NCBI GenBank assembly: GCA_964628385.1
Contig: CAZVOD010000030.1
Span: 1 to 45,333 of the forward strand
DNA: 45,333 nt
Direction: 5' to 3'
Source: JANQPA01 sp964628385
GTDB lineage: Bacteria; Bacteroidota; Bacteroidia; Chitinophagales; Saprospiraceae
Below, in pieces: positions 17,821 to 25,091 of the stretch. A model generated the notes under the pieces. It had not been told where the DNA came from, searched no databases, and saw only the letters and a program-made list of their open reading frames with translations. The position numbers were made by a program, and so were the translations under genes. The stretch's first letter is position 1. Each line of letters begins with the position of its first letter.

Positions 17821-17877
17821 TATCCTTGATATTGTGTGATTAACATACACACTAATATAAGAAAGCAAAGTTATTTT

Positions 17878-17913
17878 GGGGTAAACAAGTAACGGAGTTT
17901 CCTTGATTACCCC
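17878..17913. promoter_or_regulatory. Inverted repeat upstream of the sigma gene
   Basis: GGGGTAAACAAG and CTTGATTACCCC are inverted halves, 12 bp with one mismatch, separated by 12 nt. It lies in the gap between the lipoprotein gene and the sigma gene. Read on the - strand it would form a stable hairpin but is followed by AAAATAAC and not by a U tract. It may be an operator or attenuator and not a terminator. Confidence 0.4.
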
Positions 17914-17928
17914 TATGAAACAAGCTTA

Positions 17929-19023
17929 TCAATTGGCGCCTCTTAATTTTCTCCAACCCATATGACCGATATTCGGGTCATTGGCTGGGTTATAAAAAGC
18001 ATCGTCAGTTCCAATGTATCTGCCATCGTTATTGATAAAATAGTATTTGTAATGCCCTTCTACCTTCACCGTGTTACCACTACCAGGGTCAATCATGGCG
18101 TTGCGCTCCAGCGTCATATCCACTGCTTTATCCTGCATGCGATCTGTCATTTCACTTCTCCTTCTAAAGCTTTCCATACTCAGGTCATTGATGTGATTGT
18201 AAGTATCATTGTGGATCTTATTCATAGCGTTGAAATGGTCCTGGTTAGACTTCATGCGGGACCTGTGATTGGCATAAGCTACGTTAGACCGCTGTTGTTC
18301 TTTTTGGTTAAAGGCAGCTACTGCCTGTGGCGTAGGTTTCATATGTGAAAGTCCATAGATAATTTCCTGCTTGACCTGGTCGTAGTGGTGCTCATCCGTA
18401 TCTACAAAATGAGTGTAATAAGTGGCAAAGCTACCATAGTTAGAAATGGTTTTGGTAAAATGGAAAATCATTAGGCCGGTTTCTCCGTCTGGACTCTTCA
18501 TTTTCATCCCCCTGGTTTGATGATATTTCTGAACCGGAAATGGCGTCCAATACTGCTGGCCTACCTGCTGATCATTTTCAGTGATAGAAGGAATATCGAA
18601 GCTGTTTAGAATTTTTATGTTGGCATTTTTTAGATTGGGAGTGATCTGATATTCAATTAACTGATCTACATCTGAGATACCTGTTTGCTGAATATTGATA
18701 GTAGCGCCCTGATGTTCGGTTACTTTTGCGCCTCCCGGCCCTTCAAAACCATTAGATGCCATTTTCCAATAAGACGGCAAAGGAATATGGGCAATCACCA
18801 TCCCATTTTGTGGGTTCTTGATTTCGTGCATAACAACATTGGAATTTTGTGAACGATTAGAAGTAGTGTAAGGCAGTGCTTCATCCGCCGGATAGGAGAC
18901 GGCCTGGACCGTACGGTATGGCATAGCTTCGCTGTAGCCATTATTGTCAAAGTCATCAACCTGGCCACAAGCCATAGTCAAACAAAAAACAGGTCCTAGT
19001 GCAATTAATTTGGAGCATTTCAT
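17929..19023 (-). CDS. Lipoprotein of unknown function
   Basis: 364 residues with a lipoprotein signal, FCLTMAC, and lipidated Cys19. The N-terminal half (75-240) is a beta-rich domain with VIAHIPLPSYWKMASNGFEG and YWTPFPVQKYHQTRGMKMKS. A Gln/Asn/Arg/Met-rich helical stretch follows (about 245-315; RSNVAYANHRSRMKSNQDHF and MDRMQDKAVDM-like helices). A small C-terminal beta unit (VEGHYKYYFINNDGRYIGTD) ends the protein. I do not recognise a named family. The gene is immediately upstream of the sigma-CHAT set on the same strand, separated by about 108 nt with an inverted repeat. It may be transcribed with it or be a target of that sigma factor. Confidence 0.7.
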   Translation of the reverse strand: MKCSKLIALGPVFCLTMACGQVDDFDNNGYSEAMPYRTVQAVSYPADEALPYTTSNRSQNSNVVMHEIKNPQNGMVIAHIPLPSYWKMASNGFEGPGGAKVTEHQGATINIQQTGISDVDQLIEYQITPNLKNANIKILNSFDIPSITENDQQVGQQYWTPFPVQKYHQTRGMKMKSPDGETGLMIFHFTKTISNYGSFATYYTHFVDTDEHHYDQVKQEIIYGLSHMKPTPQAVAAFNQKEQQRSNVAYANHRSRMKSNQDHFNAMNKIHNDTYNHINDLSMESFRRRSEMTDRMQDKAVDMTLERNAMIDPGSGNTVKVEGHYKYYFINNDGRYIGTDDAFYNPANDPNIGHMGWRKLRGAN

Positions 19024-19242
19024 AGTTGTTAAGTTTTTAGAGGTGCTAACATCGCATCTCGTAGTGATTCTTTTTGCTTGTTACATACCTGTCTTGCAGC
19101 AAACCCTAAAAGGTCATCACAGATTTTTAAATTTTTTTCTACTTTTTTTTAAAGGTCGCTCTTTCAAAAAATCTTTTTGCAATACCTTTATTTTCCGAAT
19201 TTTCCCTTTGTATTTTGATAACAAACAGAACAACATTACAAA

Positions 19243-19590
19243 ATGACCAGCTTCCGTACTCGTCCAAGGTTTAAAATGCTGTCGGATCGCCCTGCGCAGG
19301 ATATTCAACAAAGCATACAATCTGCTCTGGAAAAGCCCGACTCTACCTGTACCGGGCGTATGATTCTGGGGTATGTTACGCTGTTCATTTTTTTTGAAGG
19401 CCGACACTATTGGTCTCCTCAATTGAGTCTATCCATAGAAGAAGACTAGGACAGTGCAGTTATTAGAGGTCTTTATGGGCCTAATCCTACCGTATGGGCT
19501 ATACTTTCATATCTCCATACTTCATACTGGGTATTTCGTCTACTTGGTAATATCTTTGATCCTACTCATTTATTGTTTTCATGTACCTAA
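19243..19590 (+). pseudogene. Small conserved Bacteroidota protein interrupted by TAG
   Basis: The frame starts MTSFRTRPRFKMLSDRPAQD, continues through FFEGRHYWSPQLSLSIEED and hits TAG at 19447-19449. The same frame continues DSAVIRGLYGPNPTVWAIL and ends at 19588. The HYWSPQLS, EED and IRGLYGPNPTVW blocks belong together in an uncharacterised conserved Bacteroidota family in which RGLYGP is followed by two membrane helices. Here the stop falls between the two blocks and the C-terminal membrane part is short and frayed. This is best read as a pseudogene. A truncated 68-residue product is possible but unlikely to work. The final bases merge with the iron-locus repeat region. Confidence 0.7.
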
Positions 19591-19698
19591 AATTAGGAAG
19601 GAATCCTTATTGTGGACATCCTAATTTTTAATAATAATTAGGTATTTGTTTAGGCAAGGCTATTTTTGATATTTGTCCTAAATTAGAATTTGTCTAAA
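19586..19698 (+). promoter_or_regulatory. Cluster of CCTAA/TTAGG repeats upstream of the iron receptor
   Basis: Several copies of a half-site occur. CCTAAAATTAGG is at 19586-19597. CCTAATT and AATTAGG form an inverted pair spanning 19620-19642. TTTAGGC lies at about 19650. TTTGTCCTAAATTAG and TTTGTCTAAAT are a near-direct repeat at 19673-19698, just before the receptor start. CCTAA/TTAGG dyads are the core of DtxR/IdeR-type operators, and Fur boxes are also AT-rich dyads. Control by iron through one of these regulators fits the downstream genes but is inferred. A TATTTTTG string at 19661 matches the Bacteroidota -7 consensus TAnnTTTG, without a well-placed -33. Confidence 0.45.
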
Positions 19699-19712
19699 TA
19701 AAAACAATAGTC

Positions 19713-22145
19713 GTGAGATATATTTTTACCTTTTTATTTACTGTGCTCTATTTCGTGCAGGGAGTAGCTCAAACTGGCGTAATTAGTGGAAAAGTAACAA
19801 CCACAAATGGGAGTACACTGGAATTCATTAATGTTTTGGTTAAGGGAACATTCAATGGCACTTCAACAGATTTGGAAGGGAAATTCACTTTAGAAGAAGT
19901 TTCTGTGGGACAGCAAACACTCATTATTAGCGGTGTTGGGTACGGAAATATTGAAAAGAGTGTTCAGGTTGAGGCAGGTAAGACTACGGCGGTGGAGGTT
20001 ATACTACAGGAAGCTGTTTCAGAATTACAATCTGTAGAAATTATTGGGCGGAGAGATAGATCCTATCAAAACAGAGAATCTTATGGAGCTACAAAGACAG
20101 CCACGCCGATAAAGGATATCCCACAAGCGATAAGCTACGTAACCAAGGAATTAATCGCTGACCGTCAGGCATACAGAGTCAACGATATAGTTGAGAATAT
20201 CAGTGGGATTAATCAATTTTCTTATTATAACGATTACACCATCAGAGGTTTTCGTTCACAGCAGGAATTAATCAATGGGCTTAGAGTAATCGGGTTATTT
20301 GGGCCACAAATTCTTACTGCTAATCTGGAGCGGGTGGAAATAATAAAGGGGCCTGCTTCAGCCGTATTCGGAAACGCGTCTCCTGGAGGTACTATGAACC
20401 GGGTGACAAAAAAGCCTTTAGATGTAGATCGCAAATCGGTATCCTTTACAACGGGGAGCTTTAATACATTAAGAGCAACACTTGACTTTACAGGGCCCTT
20501 AAATAAGGACGGTTCATTGCTTTACCGGCTAAATGTAGCTCATGAAAATTCTGATGACTTCAGGGATTTGCAGGAGTTTAAATCTACTATGGTTGCCCCT
20601 TCAATATCATTTCTGCCTGGCGATAAAACTCGTATAAATTTTGATCTTGTATTGACGCGCTTTGATGGCAAACTAGATAGGGGGCAACCAATTTTTGGTG
20701 CTTCGGCAGGTACGGATCTCACGTCTACGCCAATAAATTTTGCTATTGGTGCTGCCAATGATTACCATACTACAGATGTTACGTATAGTACTTTATCCTT
20801 AAATCACGATTTTAATGACGAGCTTTCTTTTAATGTTTCTTACATGCGATATGCTTATCAAGAAGAATTGTTTGAGCATCGTACATCCAATCGATTTGCG
20901 GTAGACGGCTCTGGAAATGAGATTCCAACCTTTATGGGAATGAGAATTAGTGCCAGGGAACAAAAGCAGATTAGTGATAACGTATCTTCTTATTTTGTAT
21001 GGAATACTAAAATAGGAAATGCAGAACATAAATTACTGGCCGGTTATGATTTCTTGCAGCGTATTTCACCCGTTGGCAATGCTGGAATTTTTACTAGTAG
21101 CTCAGCCATTTACAGAACTCAAAACGGAGGACTAAGTAGCTATGATCCTGCGAACAGCGATCAATTTATTTTAGATGCAAATGGGAACCCTGTACCTAAT
21201 ATTCCTCATTTCAACCTGGAAAATCCTAATTATCTTTTAGGCTATCCTAGTGATTATATCCTGGGAAGGTTTGAGATTGCACCGAGCCGATTTTATTCTA
21301 GTGGGGTATACATTCAGGATCAAATAAAATGGAATCGCTTACAACTTCTGATTGGTGCAAGAATGGAATACTATACCGACGTGCTCAATTATAAACAACT
21401 TGATGAAGAAACTATCCGGCAAGAAAAATTTTTACCAAGAATTGGGTTGGTTTATGGTATAAATAAGAACATTAATGTGTATGGTACTTATACAGAAAGT
21501 TTTCAGCCTCAGAATCCCACGGATTTAGCTCCACAAAATGGCGGCCCTTTTGACCCACTTACCGGAACTATGGTCGAGCTAGGAGCTAAAGGAACCTTCT
21601 TCAGTGATCAATTAGCGGTCAATATAGCAGTTTACTCCATAGAAAATAATAATATTTTGATTCCGGACATAGCTACCGGATTTCTCCAACAAAGAGGAGG
21701 AGAAGAAGCTCAGGGCATCGAGTTCGACATCAATGGCCAGATTAATCCTAATTTGAGTATTACAGCAAATTATGCTTTCAATGAAGCTATTATCTCAGCG
21801 AGTGATAATGAAGCTGAAGTGGGACGTACTAAAGAGAATGCGCCAAAACATTCGGGAGGGTTCTTCATCAATTATCGATTACCTCAAAGTTCCCTACTCA
21901 GTGGATTAGGCTTTAATTTGGGAGCTAATTTTGTTACTGCGCGCAACACTTTTGAAAGTGCTTTAATACTACCTGGCTATACTGTATTTGATGCAGGTAT
22001 CTCTTATCAGATTAATAAAGTGAGAATAGCAGCTAATTTTAACAATGTCTTTAATGAAACTCACTGGGTAGGTGGATATAGCTACGTAAGATTATTTCCC
22101 GGAGCACCTCGCAATTTTCTAGTGAATATTGCATATACGTTCTAA
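19713..22145 (+). CDS. TonB-dependent siderophore receptor
   Basis: 810 residues starting with GTG. It has a signal peptide (1-19, VQGVAQ), a carboxypeptidase-like regulatory beta domain (about 22-105; GVISGKVTTTNGSTLEFINV), a plug (about 120-235) and a 22-strand barrel ending in aromatic YTF. In the plug, IRGFRSQQELINGLR and VEIIKGPASAVFGNASPGG with TMNRVTKKP are typical of the FhuA/FptA siderophore group (TIGR01783). It imports an iron chelate across the outer membrane using TonB energy. The PepSY gene follows after 94 nt, a common pairing for ferrisiderophore uptake with inner-membrane reduction. A repeat cluster upstream suggests iron control. The ligand cannot be read from sequence. Confidence 0.93.
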   Translation: MRYIFTFLFTVLYFVQGVAQTGVISGKVTTTNGSTLEFINVLVKGTFNGTSTDLEGKFTLEEVSVGQQTLIISGVGYGNIEKSVQVEAGKTTAVEVILQEAVSELQSVEIIGRRDRSYQNRESYGATKTATPIKDIPQAISYVTKELIADRQAYRVNDIVENISGINQFSYYNDYTIRGFRSQQELINGLRVIGLFGPQILTANLERVEIIKGPASAVFGNASPGGTMNRVTKKPLDVDRKSVSFTTGSFNTLRATLDFTGPLNKDGSLLYRLNVAHENSDDFRDLQEFKSTMVAPSISFLPGDKTRINFDLVLTRFDGKLDRGQPIFGASAGTDLTSTPINFAIGAANDYHTTDVTYSTLSLNHDFNDELSFNVSYMRYAYQEELFEHRTSNRFAVDGSGNEIPTFMGMRISAREQKQISDNVSSYFVWNTKIGNAEHKLLAGYDFLQRISPVGNAGIFTSSSAIYRTQNGGLSSYDPANSDQFILDANGNPVPNIPHFNLENPNYLLGYPSDYILGRFEIAPSRFYSSGVYIQDQIKWNRLQLLIGARMEYYTDVLNYKQLDEETIRQEKFLPRIGLVYGINKNINVYGTYTESFQPQNPTDLAPQNGGPFDPLTGTMVELGAKGTFFSDQLAVNIAVYSIENNNILIPDIATGFLQQRGGEEAQGIEFDINGQINPNLSITANYAFNEAIISASDNEAEVGRTKENAPKHSGGFFINYRLPQSSLLSGLGFNLGANFVTARNTFESALILPGYTVFDAGISYQINKVRIAANFNNVFNETHWVGGYSYVRLFPGAPRNFLVNIAYTF

Positions 22146-22178
22146 GAAAATTTCGGTTTGTATATAGTTTATCGATTT

Positions 22179-22207
22179 GGCTCATGTGCACTTTTGTATC
22201 ATGAGCC
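22179..22207 (+). repeat. Hairpin between receptor and PepSY genes
   Basis: GGCTCATG and CATGAGCC form a perfect 8-bp inverted repeat with a 13-nt loop, 33 nt after the receptor stop and 33 nt before the PepSY start. There is no T run, so it is more likely an RNA-processing or stability element within an operon than a terminator. Confidence 0.35.
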
Positions 22208-22239
22208 CTCTTTAAATTAAATTTTTCATAAAAAGACCA

Positions 22240-23565
22240 ATGATGCTCAAAAAGAGAAATTTTTTTAAAATACATAGTTGGATCGGTATAAAGTTGAGCA
22301 TTCTATTCTTTATCGTATGTTTTTCAGGTACCATCGCAACGATTAGCCATGAACTAGATTGGCTGCTCACTCCGGGAATACGAGTAAAACCCACTCAAGA
22401 GCAAGTCTCTAAAAACTTAATGCGGGATAATATAAAAGCGGAGTACCCCAATGGTGAAATCACCTACTGGATGAAGCCTGGAGCTTCTTATTTAGCCGAT
22501 ATTGTGTATGTGGAAGAAAAAGGCTTGAGAAAATACGTGTTTTTAAATCCCTATACCGGAGAAGTGCAAGGAGATGCTCAAATCACCATACAGCGCTACT
22601 TTAGAGACTTACATTATTTTTTATTTATTCCTTTTCAGGTTGGTCATTTTATCGTTTTGGCTTTCGGTTTTCTTTTGCTCGTATCTCTATTAACTGCACT
22701 TGTTTTTTACAAAAATTGGTACAGTAAGTTATTTGTGCTGAAAACGGGGAAAGGATCGTTAGTATTCTTTCGTAGTCTTCATCGATCCATAGGATTATGG
22801 TCCATACCGTTTTCTTTACTTTTTGCCATAACAGGTATCTGGTACTTTATAGAACGGTCAGATATAGGTGGAATTCGTGAGCTGATTTATTTTGATCGTC
22901 CTATCGTAGAAAGAAATGAGGAGGAATGGAAAAACTTAACTTTAATGGTAGATTATGACCGTGCTGTACAAATCGCTAAGGAAGAGATACCAGGATTGGA
23001 AGTTGAAAAAATAGGCCCTCCATCCAGGCCTGGAAGTCCATTGTATGTATATGGAAAAAATGAAGTCCCTCTTGTTCGGTCAAGAGCTAATCGTGTGTAC
23101 ATAGATCCTATTAGCTACGATGTGTTAGCTGTTCTAAATGCTAACGACCTGAACTTCGCAACATGGCTGAATGATATTGCCGACCCACTGCATTTTGGAT
23201 ATTGGGGTGGACTTATTACCAAGCTAATCTGGTTTTTGATGGGACTCGGAATTTCTTCGCTAGTACTATCCGGAATATGGATTGCCGTGAAACGGCAATC
23301 TAAGCAAAAAGAAAAGAAAAAGGTCATAGGCAATTGGGTGTATGCTAATTATTTGATAACAGCACTGATGTTCTTTTTCATGTACCATGCTCTCATAGTA
23401 CGATATCGAGTAGAATGGAATGTACTTTTAGCCGTAACATTATCCTGGGTATTGGTAATAGCCTTATCCTATTTTATTTTTGTTGTAAAAGTCAAAAGAT
23501 CAGTATCAAGATCAAAAAAATCCCTAAACTCCAAAAACTTTAGTACTATTGGAGAAAAACCATGA
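22240..23565 (+). CDS. PepSY-associated inner-membrane protein (siderophore reductase type)
   Basis: 441 residues; two adjacent ATG codons can start it. Membrane helices are seen at about 15-35 (IGIKLSILFFIVCFSGTIAT), 135-160, 190-212, 345-365, 375-393 and 404-426. Periplasmic loops carry PepSY units (YPNGEITYWMKPG; VDYDRAVQIAKEEIPGLEVE) and YIDPISYDVLAV. Conserved His residues (KIHSWIG, DLHYFLF, SLHRSIGLW, DPLHFGYWGG) are probable heme ligands, as in FoxB/PiuB-like ferrisiderophore reductases. The position after a siderophore receptor supports a role in releasing iron from the chelate. The stop codon overlaps the galK start (ATGA). Confidence 0.88.
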   Translation: MMLKKRNFFKIHSWIGIKLSILFFIVCFSGTIATISHELDWLLTPGIRVKPTQEQVSKNLMRDNIKAEYPNGEITYWMKPGASYLADIVYVEEKGLRKYVFLNPYTGEVQGDAQITIQRYFRDLHYFLFIPFQVGHFIVLAFGFLLLVSLLTALVFYKNWYSKLFVLKTGKGSLVFFRSLHRSIGLWSIPFSLLFAITGIWYFIERSDIGGIRELIYFDRPIVERNEEEWKNLTLMVDYDRAVQIAKEEIPGLEVEKIGPPSRPGSPLYVYGKNEVPLVRSRANRVYIDPISYDVLAVLNANDLNFATWLNDIADPLHFGYWGGLITKLIWFLMGLGISSLVLSGIWIAVKRQSKQKEKKKVIGNWVYANYLITALMFFFMYHALIVRYRVEWNVLLAVTLSWVLVIALSYFIFVVKVKRSVSRSKKSLNSKNFSTIGEKP

Positions 23566-24680
23566 TAAACAAGCAGAGGGTTAAGTCTAAGGCGGCCGGT
23601 CGCATCAATATTATAGGAGAGCACACGGATTATAATGATGGATTTGTACTACCGGCAGCAACAGATAAAAATACCATTTTTGATATACAGCTCAACCATA
23701 CAGCGTCCCGGGTCAATGTGACAGCGGCCAATCTGAATGAGCATTTTTCTTTTGATCTGGCTAATTTTGATCCTTTACCTTCCGGCTGGCAGAATTATGT
23801 CATGGGGGTGGTCTATGAATTACAAAAAATGGGAGCCCAATTAAAGGGGTTTGATGCCCACTTTGAAGGTAACGTCCCCATTGGCGGGGGAATGAGTTCT
23901 TCTGCTGCTCTGGAATGCAGCCTGGCCGTAGGCCTGAATGAGTTGTTTGATTTGAATTTTGGGAAATGGGAAATAATCAGGGCAGCCCAAAGGACAGAGC
24001 ACGAGTTTGTAGGGATTAAATGTGGCATCATGGATCAGTTTGCGAGTATGATGGGTAAAAAAGATCAGGTCATGCTACTGGATTGTCGCTCATTGGATTT
24101 TGAATATCTCCCCTTTGATTTAGTGAATTATGAATTGCTTTTGCTCAATACCAATATATCTCATTCCCTGGCTTCTTCCGAATATAATACCAGGCGAGAA
24201 GCCTGTGAGCAGGGAGTGCAGATTTTACAAACACAGTTTCCCAAAATTACTGCCCTTAGAGATGTGGATATGACAATGTTAGAAATGTTAAGAGATCAAT
24301 TGCCAGGAAAGGTATATCAAAGATGTAAGCATGTCATAAAAGAAAATGAAAGGGTATTATTGGCAAAACAAGTGCTGGCCAGCAAAGAAATTCATAAACT
24401 GGGGCATTTGATGAATGAATCACATAAAAGCCTTCAGTACGACTACGAAGTCAGTTGCCCGGAGCTCGATTTCCTGGTTGATCTGGCCCTTGAGGAAAAT
24501 CATGTTTTGGGTAGCCGAATGATGGGAGGCGGCTTTGGTGGTTGCACGATAAATATCGTAGAAAAAAGTAAAACCAATATCTTCGTGGAGAAAGCTGCCC
24601 AACGCTATAAAGCTCACTTTGGCACAGATTTAACACCTTATGCTGTGGCCATAGATGATGGAGCACTAATAATGAATTGA
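23562..24680 (+). CDS. galK: Galactokinase
   Basis: Phosphorylates galactose to galactose-1-phosphate with ATP in the Leloir pathway. 372 residues, a normal length. The GalK signature GRINIIGEHTDYNDGF is at 13-28. The GHMP ATP loop PIGGGMSSSAAL is at 106-117. Catalytic Asp158 sits in CGIMDQFASMMG. The third motif, MMGGGFGGCTINIV, is at about 326-339. It is cytoplasmic. The ATG overlaps the PepSY stop by 4 nt, so translation may be coupled to an iron-uptake gene, which is an unusual partner. No galT, galE or galM gene is adjacent in this window. A hairpin follows the stop. Confidence 0.96.
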   Translation: MINKQRVKSKAAGRINIIGEHTDYNDGFVLPAATDKNTIFDIQLNHTASRVNVTAANLNEHFSFDLANFDPLPSGWQNYVMGVVYELQKMGAQLKGFDAHFEGNVPIGGGMSSSAALECSLAVGLNELFDLNFGKWEIIRAAQRTEHEFVGIKCGIMDQFASMMGKKDQVMLLDCRSLDFEYLPFDLVNYELLLLNTNISHSLASSEYNTRREACEQGVQILQTQFPKITALRDVDMTMLEMLRDQLPGKVYQRCKHVIKENERVLLAKQVLASKEIHKLGHLMNESHKSLQYDYEVSCPELDFLVDLALEENHVLGSRMMGGGFGGCTINIVEKSKTNIFVEKAAQRYKAHFGTDLTPYAVAIDDGALIMN

Positions 24681-24682
24681 AG

Positions 24683-24720
24683 TATTCCATTCCTCCCCCA
24701 TAAGGGTAAGGAATGGAATA
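24683..24720. terminator. Hairpin after galK
   Basis: TATTCCATTCCT pairs perfectly with AGGAATGGAATA (12 bp), with extra CCC/GGG pairing in the loop. No T tract follows. It probably marks the 3' end of the receptor-PepSY-galK transcript. Confidence 0.55.
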
Positions 24721-24726
24721 GATGGG

Positions 24727-24978
24727 TCAAACATAATCTTCATCTGTTCGTCGCCGCTTCCTGGAAGCAGTCAGGCCTGTTACCTGTCCTTATAATAGAG
24801 GGACAAAGAAAATAGCTAGTGCTGTTACAGCAATCCTACCTCCGATAACTGTAAAACCGATGGTTCTTCGGGCATTAGCACCTGCACAAGTAGCCAGAGC
24901 CAGCGGGATCATACTAAAAATGAAGGACGCCCTAGGTAGAATAGTGGAAGATATTGCGATTTCACTCTGCCTTAAAAC
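24727..24978 (-). pseudogene. C-terminal relic of an RND efflux pump (AcrB/HAE1 family)
   Basis: On the - strand the frame reads SMIPLALATCAGANARRTIG, then FTVIGGRIAVTALAIFFVPL, then TAA (24790-24792), and continues in frame to RKRRRTDEDYV and TGA. The LPLxxAxGAGAxxRxxIGxxVxGG and LAIFFVP blocks are the eleventh and twelfth transmembrane helices of AcrB-type transporters. Everything upstream of about 24978, which is over 900 residues in an intact pump, is missing. An in-frame stop interrupts the tail. It is a pure relic with no matching membrane-fusion or TolC genes nearby. Confidence 0.75.
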
Positions 24979-25091
24979 TTATTAATCAAGCCTGTAGACT
25001 ACATCCAGTTATTTGGAATTAGAACAAAACGTAAGAACTGCCGGATTGATTAATATTTCAGGAATAGCTTCACTAGATCTTTTTTTTGCTA

